33,339 nt of DNA from positions 1 to 33,339 of the forward strand of contig CAMWHY010000017.1 in the NCBI GenBank assembly GCA_947174185.1. The letters run 5' to 3'. The notes under the pieces are model-generated. The model did not search any database. It was not told where the DNA came from and saw only the letters and a program-made list of their open reading frames with translations. Shown here in pieces: positions 16,082-23,441 of this stretch. How positions within the stretch are numbered: the stretch's first letter is position 1; each line of letters begins with the position of its first letter. Source of the stretch: an uncultured Lachnospiraceae bacterium. GTDB lineage: Bacteria > Bacillota > Clostridia > Lachnospirales > Lachnospiraceae. Both the position numbers and the translations under genes were made by a program.

Positions 16082-17086
16082 TTATTTATTTTCAATGGTA
16101 TACGCAAGGGAATGAAACTTCGGTTCGCGAATCACTGTCGCAATCCCCTTTGCCACACTGCCCAACGGTTCATCGTCCAGATTCACTTTCAATCCGGTCT
16201 GTTCCTCGATCATCTCTGCAAGATGTTCCACCTGGCTTGCGCCGCCCGTCAGGTAAATACCGTTTCGATAAATATCTGCACCCAGTTCCGGCGGCGTCCG
16301 TTCCAGAACCTGCTTGATATTATCGATAATTACATGAAAGCTTTCTTTCAAACAGTCATAAACCAGATCTGTTGAGATCGCTTTTTCTACCGGAAGACCG
16401 GTAATGATATTTCTTCCGTAAATGACCGCATTCTTATTTTCTGTGCCCATGACATGCATGGCAAACTTTACCTTCTCTGCCGTCTTATTGCCGATAAAAA
16501 GGTTATATTCTTTTCTTACCGCATTTTTGATCGCCTCGTCAAATTTATTGCCGCCCATTTTGATCAGCCTTGAGAGAACGATGCCGCCCAACGATAAAAT
16601 AGAAATTTCTGTCGTATCATAACCAACATCCACGACCAGCACTCCCTGCGAAGTTTTTACATCGATGCCGAGTCCCAGACCGTCTGCAACCGCCTGCTCC
16701 ATTACATAGACATGCTTTGCTTTTAAATTCGAATCCCTGATCAGATCATAAAAGGCTCTTTTCTCCACCTCCGTAATATCCGTAGGAACCGCAATATAAT
16801 AATCAGCAGGTTTGATATTATTCTTACAGAGATCGGCAATAAAATACCGAATCAACGTATTCATGTTTTTAATATCTGCAATTACGCTTGCATTGACCGG
16901 AAAGGAGACCGTAATATTATCCGGCGCCTTTTCATACATGCTGAAGGCAGAATCGCCATATGCAAATAACGTATCCTTGCCCTCGATCGCTATCATATTT
17001 TTTCCCATAAAAAAAGTATCATTATTGGCATTGTATATTTTAATATTATTGGAACCCAGATCGATCCCAAAAGCGCTCACACCCAA
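16082..17086 (-). CDS. mreB: Actin-like cell shape protein MreB (TTG start)
   Basis: This 334-residue actin homologue forms membrane-bound filaments that guide lateral wall synthesis. The phosphate 1 loop reads FGIDLGSNNIKIY; most MreBs have IDLGTANT, so this copy is a divergent form. The second phosphate loop is VVDVGYDTTEISIL and the adenosine motif is IYLTGGASQVEHL. The start is TTG 17086, with AAAGGAG 8 nt upstream; a GTG two codons further is possible but less well spaced. mreC follows. I considered a ParM/StbA-type actin, but length, motifs and the mreCD context favour MreB. Confidence 0.93.
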   Translation of the reverse strand: MGVSAFGIDLGSNNIKIYNANNDTFFMGKNMIAIEGKDTLFAYGDSAFSMYEKAPDNITVSFPVNASVIADIKNMNTLIRYFIADLCKNNIKPADYYIAVPTDITEVEKRAFYDLIRDSNLKAKHVYVMEQAVADGLGLGIDVKTSQGVLVVDVGYDTTEISILSLGGIVLSRLIKMGGNKFDEAIKNAVRKEYNLFIGNKTAEKVKFAMHVMGTENKNAVIYGRNIITGLPVEKAISTDLVYDCLKESFHVIIDNIKQVLERTPPELGADIYRNGIYLTGGASQVEHLAEMIEEQTGLKVNLDDEPLGSVAKGIATVIREPKFHSLAYTIENK

Positions 17087-17124
17087 AATAAAATCTCCTT
17101 TCTTTTGTGTATGTACATTTTATC

Positions 17125-17364
17125 CTATAAAAACCTGTATATGACGATCGCAATTGCAACGCCGATCAGGCTTGCAATCGTTATATTGATCGATAATCCG
17201 AAAGTGATCGTTATAATGCCGAGGTTTAACATGACCGGTGAAGTCAATCCAAACTCTCCTCCGTAGTTTAGCCATTCCCATGGAACATAGGTGCCGATAA
17301 ACCCGCCGATCACCAGACCGGAAAGAATCATCACTAAAAGTATCCAATAGTTCTTTTTTTTCAT
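17125..17364 (-). CDS. DUF4321 small membrane protein
   Basis: This 79-residue protein has two hydrophobic helices (about residues 7-27 and 45-76) around a short loop with PWEWLNYGGEFGL and LNLGIITITFGLSINI, the pattern of DUF4321 proteins. The family has no known function that I can name. Its constant position just upstream of mreB (38 bp here) suggests an envelope or shape role. The ribosome site is modest (AGGAAAGAG before ATG 17364). A different frame over the same bases (17120-17479) is longer but not membrane-like and looks like a shadow. Confidence 0.8.
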   Translation of the reverse strand: MKKKNYWILLVMILSGLVIGGFIGTYVPWEWLNYGGEFGLTSPVMLNLGIITITFGLSINITIASLIGVAIAIVIYRFL

Positions 17365-17399
17365 ACGTAACTCTCTTTCCTGTTAAATTCTCAATCATG

Positions 17400-17428
17400 A
17401 TTTTAACATATTTTTCCAGAACTGTACA
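17400..17428 (-). promoter_or_regulatory. Possible promoter of the DUF4321-mre-min-rodA cluster
   Basis: On the - strand TGTACA (17423-17428), a 17-bp spacer and TAAAAT (17400-17405) make a moderate sigma-A match (4/6 and 5/6). It lies in the 116-bp gap behind the ynbB-like stop and about 35 bp before the DUF4321 start. I see no convincing terminator for the preceding gene, so read-through is possible. Confidence 0.45.
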
Positions 17429-17480
17429 TAAAATAGTTACAGGAAGTTTCCTTTCTCCTTCGATAGCATTCGACAGCATA

Positions 17481-18791
17481 TTATATGGGCAATTTGATCA
17501 GTTCCTTATCCTTTAGATATTGCACTGTCTTAAGCATTCCATATTTCGCATGTTCAAAAGTAAGTCCTCCCTGAAAATATACCGCATAAGGCTCCTTCAT
17601 TGGTGCGTCTGCACTGAGTTCGATCGAAGACCCGGAAATAAATGCTCCGGCAGCCATAATGACATCCGCATCATATCCCGGCATTCCCCAGGGTTCAGGG
17701 ACTACATGGCTGTCCACAGGAGATGCTGCCTGTATCGCTTCACAAAATGCTGTCACAAGTTCCGGCTTTTCAAAGGTGATCGCCTGTATGATATCATGTC
17801 GTGATTCCGTTCCATTCGGAAGAACGGAAAATCCCATGCGTTCGTAAAGATTGGCAGAAAAAATAGCTGTTTTCAATGCATTAGCTGTTACTTTTGGAGA
17901 CAAAAACAAGCCCTGATAAAAAGCGGGCAGGATGCCCAGGGAAGCGCCGACCTCCTTACCCAGCCCAGGCGATGTCAGGCGATAAGCCGCATTTTCCACA
18001 CATTTCTTTTTTCCTGCGATATAACCGCCAATCGGAGCAAGTCCGCCGCCGGGGTTCTTGATCAGGGAGCCGACGATCATATCCGCTCCCACTTCGGAGG
18101 GTTCCGTCGTTTCTACAAATTCTCCATAACAGTTATCCACCATAATGATGACTTCCGGTTTAATGCTGCGGATAAAATGGATCAGCTCGCCGATCCTTGC
18201 CACGGAAAGGGTCGGTCTTGTCTGATACCCTTTGGAACGTTGTATGGTAACCAGACGCGTCTTATCATTGACGGCATTTCGGATACCTTCATAATCATAT
18301 GCTCCGTCAGCCAACAGATCCACCTGACGGTAGCTGATGCCATATTCCGCAAGAGATCCGGTCGTCCTTCCATCAGCACTTTTGCTCTTGCCGATTCCGA
18401 TTACTTCTTCCAGTGTGTCATATGGCTTACCCACAGGACTAAGTAGTTCATCTCCCGGACGCAGATTGCTCATCAGGGCAAGGGCAAGTGCATGCGTTCC
18501 ACAGGTGATCTGCGGACGCACCAGAGCGTCTTCTGTTTGAAATACATCGGCATAAACACGCTCTAAAGTATCCCTTCCAAGATCATTATACCCATATCCC
18601 GTAGTTCCTAACAGACAGGCTTCACTGACCTGGTTCCTTTGAAATGCTTTTAAAACCTTAAGCTGGTTATATTCTGCCACCCGGTCGATCTGCTCATACC
18701 TTTCCTTTAGGGAATCTAGGATCGTCTGACCATAGTTATATACTTCCTCGTCGATGCTAAGGGAGCGGTACATTTCTTTGATCTTGTTCAT
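17481..18791 (-). CDS. PLP-dependent methionine gamma-lyase family protein (YnbB / aluminium resistance type)
   Basis: This 436-residue fold-type I PLP enzyme belongs to a family annotated as aluminium resistance or methionine gamma-lyase-like. Lys245 in GSLIKNPGGGLAP is the expected PLP Schiff-base residue, and MVDNCYGEF (Asp219) the cofactor-ring partner. GYGYNDLGRDTLERVYADVF near residue 66 and CGTHALALAL near 98 are other family signatures. The start is ATG 18791 (MNKIKEMYRS) with GAGGT 8-9 nt upstream; an open frame continues back into miaA but is not supported. It begins 5 bp after miaA. The substrate is unknown; a role in sulfur amino acid cleavage is only a family inference. Confidence 0.9.
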   Translation of the reverse strand: MNKIKEMYRSLSIDEEVYNYGQTILDSLKERYEQIDRVAEYNQLKVLKAFQRNQVSEACLLGTTGYGYNDLGRDTLERVYADVFQTEDALVRPQITCGTHALALALMSNLRPGDELLSPVGKPYDTLEEVIGIGKSKSADGRTTGSLAEYGISYRQVDLLADGAYDYEGIRNAVNDKTRLVTIQRSKGYQTRPTLSVARIGELIHFIRSIKPEVIIMVDNCYGEFVETTEPSEVGADMIVGSLIKNPGGGLAPIGGYIAGKKKCVENAAYRLTSPGLGKEVGASLGILPAFYQGLFLSPKVTANALKTAIFSANLYERMGFSVLPNGTESRHDIIQAITFEKPELVTAFCEAIQAASPVDSHVVPEPWGMPGYDADVIMAAGAFISGSSIELSADAPMKEPYAVYFQGGLTFEHAKYGMLKTVQYLKDKELIKLPI

Positions 18792-18796
18792 ATGCG

Positions 18797-19756
18797 TTAC
18801 CTCTGTATTGTATAAGTATTGAATAAATATTTCATTAATTCCGACGCAATATCCTCCGCCGTGCGTTTGTCGGGATCGCAATCGATCCAGATAGCTTCCG
18901 GCTCTCTGCGGAACCATGTGAGCTGTCGTTTGGCAAAATGTCTGGTATCCCGTTTGATCGTATATATGGCTTCTTCTAATGTCATTCTGCCATCCAGAAA
19001 GGTAAGGATCTCTTTATAACCAAGTCCCTGCATGGAGACGTCATTTTCCGTCAGGCCCATCTCCTTTAATTTCTTGACCTCTTCTATGAGTCCCTGCTCC
19101 AGCATCAGATCGACACGCAGATCAATCCTTTGATATAGTTTGGCTCGATCCATGGTCAATACAAAATAATATGCTTCATAGGGTGAGACCTTCTGACGCT
19201 GCTCCTGATTATGTTCTGATATCTTTTGCCCGGTCAGGCGGTGATATTCCAATGCCCGGATAATGCGTTTTATATTATTGGGATGCAGGTTTGCGGCTGC
19301 TTCAGGGTCTGCTTCCATCAGTATCCGGTAAAGCGCCTCATTGCCCTTCTCTCCTGCAAGCTTTTCCAACTCATGGCGATAGACGTTGTCCGCTTCGTTT
19401 TCAGTAAAGTCGATATCATATAGGATGGACTGGATATAAAAGCCTGTTCCACCGACGAAGATTGGGATTCTGCCCCGTGCATAGATATCTTCCATTGCTG
19501 CTTTTGCCATCGTTTGGAAGCGTACTACATTAAATTCTTCGGTGGGTTCCAGAACATCGATCAGGTGATGCGGCACTCCCTGCATTTCCTCCGGTGTCAC
19601 TTTTGCAGAACCGATATCCATATAGCGGTATACCTGCATGGAATCTGCAGAGATAATCTCGCCATTTGTCTTTTTTGCTAATATTATTGAAGTTTTTGTT
19701 TTTCCGGCTGCTGTCGGACCGGCGATGATAATAAGAGGCTTTTTTTTATCTGGCAA
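18797..19756 (-). CDS. miaA: tRNA dimethylallyltransferase (TTG start)
   Basis: This 319-residue enzyme adds dimethylallyl to N6 of A37 in tRNAs that read UNN codons, giving i6A. Seen are the P-loop GPTAAGKT near the N-terminus, the DSMQVYRYMDIGSAK motif, the GVPHHLIDV segment and GGTGFYIQS. MiaB, encoded at 26075-27526, acts next on the same base. The start is TTG 19756, which directly abuts the ogt stop (TAG-TTG), with GAGGG 9 nt upstream inside ogt; the next in-frame Met is beyond the P-loop and so impossible. This arrangement points to translational coupling. Confidence 0.96.
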   Translation of the reverse strand: MPDKKKPLIIIAGPTAAGKTKTSIILAKKTNGEIISADSMQVYRYMDIGSAKVTPEEMQGVPHHLIDVLEPTEEFNVVRFQTMAKAAMEDIYARGRIPIFVGGTGFYIQSILYDIDFTENEADNVYRHELEKLAGEKGNEALYRILMEADPEAAANLHPNNIKRIIRALEYHRLTGQKISEHNQEQRQKVSPYEAYYFVLTMDRAKLYQRIDLRVDLMLEQGLIEEVKKLKEMGLTENDVSMQGLGYKEILTFLDGRMTLEEAIYTIKRDTRHFAKRQLTWFRREPEAIWIDCDPDKRTAEDIASELMKYLFNTYTIQR

Positions 19757-20254
19757 CTATATTCGCCCTCTTTCTAGTTTTAATAGTGCGGCTTTTTTCT
19801 CCAGTCCGCCGGCATAGCCGGTAAGACTTCCATTGCTTCCCACCACCCTGTGGCATGGTACGATGATGGATACCGGATTACGTCCGACCGCGCCGCCGAC
19901 CGCCTGTGCCGACACCCGTTCCAGTCCATCCAGCATGGCGATCTGCCTTGCAATAGCGCCATAAGTAGTTGTCTGCCCATAAGGTATGTCAGAAAGGAAC
20001 TTCCACACCTTATACTGAAACTCTGTTCCCGTAAGATGAAGCGGCACCTGAAACTCCGGTTTCCTTCCTGAAAAATAGATATCAAGCCACTGTCTGGTCT
20101 GTGCCAGCACAGGTGTCTCTTTTTCCATGTAATGCGGAGCTAAGTTATGTGCAAAATATTTCTGTCCTATGAACCATAATCCTGTCAATCCGACCTCGTC
20201 CGCAGCAAGTAAAATGCTGCCGAGCGGGGATCTATATTTATCTGTATATTGCAT
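19757..20254 (-). CDS. ogt: Methylated-DNA--[protein]-cysteine S-methyltransferase
   Basis: This 165-residue suicide repair protein moves the methyl group from O6-methylguanine to its own Cys. The active site is IVPCHRVVG, preceded by the AVGGAVGRNPVSI helix-turn segment; PYGQTTTYGAIA is also typical. There is no N-terminal AdaA-like domain, so it is the Ogt/MGMT short form. ATG 20254 has only a weak ribosome site (GCGGTG). It is first in the ogt-miaA-ynbB-like unit, behind a perfect consensus promoter and a ~110-nt leader. Confidence 0.95.
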   Translation of the reverse strand: MQYTDKYRSPLGSILLAADEVGLTGLWFIGQKYFAHNLAPHYMEKETPVLAQTRQWLDIYFSGRKPEFQVPLHLTGTEFQYKVWKFLSDIPYGQTTTYGAIARQIAMLDGLERVSAQAVGGAVGRNPVSIIVPCHRVVGSNGSLTGYAGGLEKKAALLKLERGRI

Positions 20255-20371
20255 ATTTCACCGCATTTCCGCGCTGTATATAGGCGCATTAAAGACTGCT
20301 TATGACAAAAATGACAGAAATTCCTTCCTGCCATTTTATATCTTAATTATGTGTTTGATCCTTCGCGCTTC

Positions 20372-20400
20372 ATTATATCTGCTTTACAGTCTAATGTCAA
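20372..20400 (-). promoter_or_regulatory. Perfect consensus promoter of ogt-miaA
   Basis: On the - strand TTGACA (20395-20400), exactly 17 bp and TATAAT (20372-20377) match the sigma-A consensus at every position. The -35 begins one base after the GH5 stop codon. The start would be near 20365, leaving a leader of about 110 nt before ogt in which I see no clear riboswitch. Confidence 0.88.
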
Positions 20401-20401
20401 T

Positions 20402-21436
20402 TCACAGATTTTTGATCAGATCCGCCTGGATTTCCTGATAATGTGCATCTATCAGTCCAAAATCCTTCTGCTTGTAATTCCAGCAGGCACGTCCAATGCC
20501 GTATTTTTCAAATGCAGCATGAATATCCTCAAACCATCTGAGTGTATCGGGAAGCGGCGCCTGATCGATCACGCCGTACTCTCCGCAATAAAGGTATGCG
20601 GCGTTTTTCTCAGCAGCTTCGACTGCGGGAGCTATCATTGCCTCCATGAATCTGCGGTCAACCCGATCCAGTGAAAATTCATTTAGTGCTCCCGCCAGAT
20701 CCTTCTTTAGCAGCTTATTTTTTTCCATATATTTTGCTTTGGTATCCGGGTATCCTAATTCAAAATCCGGCGTCATGCCCTCCACCCAGTATGCTTTCTG
20801 ATGGGTAAAAGCAAGCGGCTCATAAAAATGGAAATTATAAACTACCTTATCGTCATATGGTTTGGCGAGCTGTTTTACACTGGTCACGCTGTTATAGCAG
20901 ACTCCGCCATAGATCACATAACTGTCTTTTGCCGTTTCCCTGATCGCCGCGATCGCTCGGTTGGCAATCTCGTTCCATGCATCTGCTACAGACGGACTGA
21001 CGATCTCATTTAATAATTCAAAAGCGACGGTATTGCTGTGGGAACCATATCTTCCGGCAATTTCTTTCCAAAGTTTAATAAATCTTTCCTGTTGTTTTTC
21101 ATTGGAAAAGAATTCTTCCAGATCGCCATGATCCAGAGGATCAAATGTATAGCCATAGGTTTTATGCAGATCTAAAACCATATGCAGACCATGGGTCTCA
21201 CACCAGCGTATACAATTGGTAATATAAGCGTAACCATCCTCTTTCACGTCCCCATTCTCGCTCTCTATGATATCGTAATCAACGGGTACGCGCACATGAT
21301 CCAGTCCCCATCCTGCAATCTGCTTGATATCTTCTTCGGTGATAAAAGTATCAAAATGCTCTTTCTCATAGCTTACACATTGTGAAAGCCATCCACCCAA
21401 ATTCACACCTCTCATAAAACCTTCAAAACGCTTCAT
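20402..21436 (-). CDS. Glycoside hydrolase family 5 (cytosolic)
   Basis: This 344-residue (beta/alpha)8 glycosidase is of the cellulase/exo-glucanase type. GH5 markers are RGVNLGGWLS at residues 9-18, HVRVPVDYD at 47-55, the acid/base Glu144 in FELLNEI, HFYEP (203-207) and the nucleophile Glu286 in YCGEYGVI. There is no signal peptide, so it should act inside the cell, probably on short oligosaccharides brought in by a transporter. No transporter or regulator is adjacent. The purine-rich GGAAGGGATGGG before ATG 21436 serves as the ribosome site. The 128-bp gap upstream is very A/T-rich with no clear promoter. The substrate (beta-glucan, mannan or other) cannot be decided. Confidence 0.92.
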   Translation of the reverse strand: MKRFEGFMRGVNLGGWLSQCVSYEKEHFDTFITEEDIKQIAGWGLDHVRVPVDYDIIESENGDVKEDGYAYITNCIRWCETHGLHMVLDLHKTYGYTFDPLDHGDLEEFFSNEKQQERFIKLWKEIAGRYGSHSNTVAFELLNEIVSPSVADAWNEIANRAIAAIRETAKDSYVIYGGVCYNSVTSVKQLAKPYDDKVVYNFHFYEPLAFTHQKAYWVEGMTPDFELGYPDTKAKYMEKNKLLKKDLAGALNEFSLDRVDRRFMEAMIAPAVEAAEKNAAYLYCGEYGVIDQAPLPDTLRWFEDIHAAFEKYGIGRACWNYKQKDFGLIDAHYQEIQADLIKNL

Positions 21437-21564
21437 AATTACCCATCCCTTCCTTTCATTTTTATTTATTTTATCATATTTATTTGTCCTTTATATTGTT
21501 TTCCTTTTATTTTTATCACTATCATTACTTAAAATCAGAGACCACTTATCATAGGATTGATCGA

Positions 21565-23424
21565 TCATACGATCCGTTTAAATTTCTTCTCGATCTCATA
21601 TTTGCTCATGGAAAAGATCGTCGGACGTCCATGGGGACAGTGATACGGATTTTCCAGCGTCAGAAGCTCATCTAAAAGCGCATCCATCTCCGTAAGTGAT
21701 ACTTTCATATTCCCCTTGATGGAAGCCTTACATGCCATTGTTGCAATCCGCTGGCGGATGATCTCCGGCGTACCGGTCAGACCTGTTTCTGCCAGTTCAT
21801 TTAATGTCTCCAGAAACATATCCTTCGGATCATTTAGATAAAGTTCTAATGGAATCGTACGGATTGCATATTCATTTCCACCAAATTCCTCTATTTCAAA
21901 TCCCAGTTCTTCAAAATACTCCATGGCATCCAAAAGCAACTGATGTTCTGCACCAGTCACGGTAATGACAATTGGCGGATTGAGCTGCTGGCGATAGACA
22001 TGATTCTCCTGAAGCTGTTTCATCAGTCGTTCATAATTCACTTTTTCATGCGCTGCGTGCTGATCAATGAAGTAGAGATTGTCCTCCAGTTCGAACAGCC
22101 AGTAAGTATCAAAAATCTGACCAATGATCTTATACTGCTTACGGGAACTTTCTGACAGAACGCGCTGCTTATCAAATAATTCCATCTGTATAGGACGCTC
22201 TACAAAAATATGGTCACGTTCTTTCAGAATAGGATTGTTTTTCTGGAAAGGTCTGGTAATCTTTCCCGCTGGTTTAGGTTCCAGAATTTTCTGTAGCATG
22301 GTGTTCTTCTCCGGCTGCATTCTGAAATCCGTCTGCCATTCCTGTTCCTTTCTATTCTGTTCAAACGGTTCCGGAGCATCCTTATGAATCTTCTTTTCCT
22401 CTTTCTCCGGCACCAGATCACAATCTGCTATCATCTCCCGTGCGGAAAGCGTATCTGCAACAGCCTTAATAATAAAATCCATAAATTGTTGTTGATCCTG
22501 AAACCGCACATCCATTTTTGACGGATGTACATTGACATCCACCTCCTGGGTATCCATCGTAATATGCAGCACACAGAACGGAAACCTGTGCTGCATCATA
22601 TATGCCTTGTAGCCTTCTTCAATACCTTTAGCAATCAGATTGCTTTTGATATATCTGCGGTTGATAAAATAATTCTCAAAATTACGGTTTGAACGGTTAT
22701 TGACCGGCGTTCCAAGATACCCTTCAATCGTCATTCCATCCTGTTCACTTATGATCGGAATGATCTCTCTCGCAGTATCTTTCCCATAGATACGATAGAT
22801 CACTTCTTTCAGGTCACCATTTCCGGAAGTCGAAAATTTCACTTGTCTGTTCTGAATAAAAGTATAGGAAATATCAGGCCGGCTCATGGCAAGATGTTCC
22901 ATCAGATCAGCGACATATCCCCCTTCCGTAGCCGTTGTTTTCAAGAATTTCCGACGTGCCGGTGTATTATAAAAAAGGTTGCGCACGACGATGGTCGTTC
23001 CATCCGGTGCACCTACTTCCTCAGACTCTTTTTCTGTGCCGCCCTCGATCACATAACGGTTTCCCATGAGGGCGTCTGTATGCTTACTGATGAGCTCTAC
23101 CTTCGCCACCGCCGCGATACTTCCCAAAGCTTCCCCGCGAAAGCCCATAGAAAGCACTTTGCTCAGATCTTCCGCCGTATGGATCTTGCTGGTAGCATGA
23201 CGCAAAAATGCATTTGGAAGATCCTCCTTCATGATGCCGCAGCCATTGTCAGTAACACGGATCAATTCTATCCCGCCATCCTTGATCTCTACCGTGATCG
23301 CATCCGCACCGGCATCCATGGAATTTTCCACCAGTTCCTTTACCACACTGGATGGACGTTCTACGACTTCGCCTGCCGCGATCTGGTCGATCGTATGCTC
23401 ATCCAGAATATGTATGACCGCCAT
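21565..23424 (-). CDS. mutL: DNA mismatch repair protein MutL (endonuclease type)
   Basis: This 619-residue protein couples MutS mismatch recognition to strand incision. The GHKL ATPase domain shows ELVENSMDAGAD, DNGCGI, GFRGEALGSIA and NLFYNTPARRKF. The C-terminal domain carries IDQHAAHEKVNYE (Asp454 onward), matching the DQHA(x)2E(x)4E nuclease motif, plus ACKASIKGN and CPHGRP. It should therefore nick DNA itself, as in bacteria without MutH. ATG 23424 is preceded by GGGAG; the frame runs 8 codons further back without support. It starts 17 bp after mutS. Confidence 0.97.
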   Translation of the reverse strand: MAVIHILDEHTIDQIAAGEVVERPSSVVKELVENSMDAGADAITVEIKDGGIELIRVTDNGCGIMKEDLPNAFLRHATSKIHTAEDLSKVLSMGFRGEALGSIAAVAKVELISKHTDALMGNRYVIEGGTEKESEEVGAPDGTTIVVRNLFYNTPARRKFLKTTATEGGYVADLMEHLAMSRPDISYTFIQNRQVKFSTSGNGDLKEVIYRIYGKDTAREIIPIISEQDGMTIEGYLGTPVNNRSNRNFENYFINRRYIKSNLIAKGIEEGYKAYMMQHRFPFCVLHITMDTQEVDVNVHPSKMDVRFQDQQQFMDFIIKAVADTLSAREMIADCDLVPEKEEKKIHKDAPEPFEQNRKEQEWQTDFRMQPEKNTMLQKILEPKPAGKITRPFQKNNPILKERDHIFVERPIQMELFDKQRVLSESSRKQYKIIGQIFDTYWLFELEDNLYFIDQHAAHEKVNYERLMKQLQENHVYRQQLNPPIVITVTGAEHQLLLDAMEYFEELGFEIEEFGGNEYAIRTIPLELYLNDPKDMFLETLNELAETGLTGTPEIIRQRIATMACKASIKGNMKVSLTEMDALLDELLTLENPYHCPHGRPTIFSMSKYEIEKKFKRIV

Positions 23425-23441
23425 GCTTTCACTCCCTTCTC

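Noticed and set aside
15863-16375. 170-residue open frame on the + strand across the mreC-mreB junction
   Set aside because: It is antisense to two confident genes and shows no recognisable domain.
17120-17479. 119-residue open frame on the - strand over the DUF4321 gene
   Set aside because: It has no family pattern, is rich in Arg/Asp/Cys in the manner of an out-of-frame reading, and covers the well-formed DUF4321 membrane protein in a different frame.
21437-21564. Promoter or terminator in the A/T-rich mutL-GH5 gap
   Set aside because: No -35/-10 pair with proper spacing was found; the only stem, GATCG/CGATC at the mutL end, is short and lacks a T-run.
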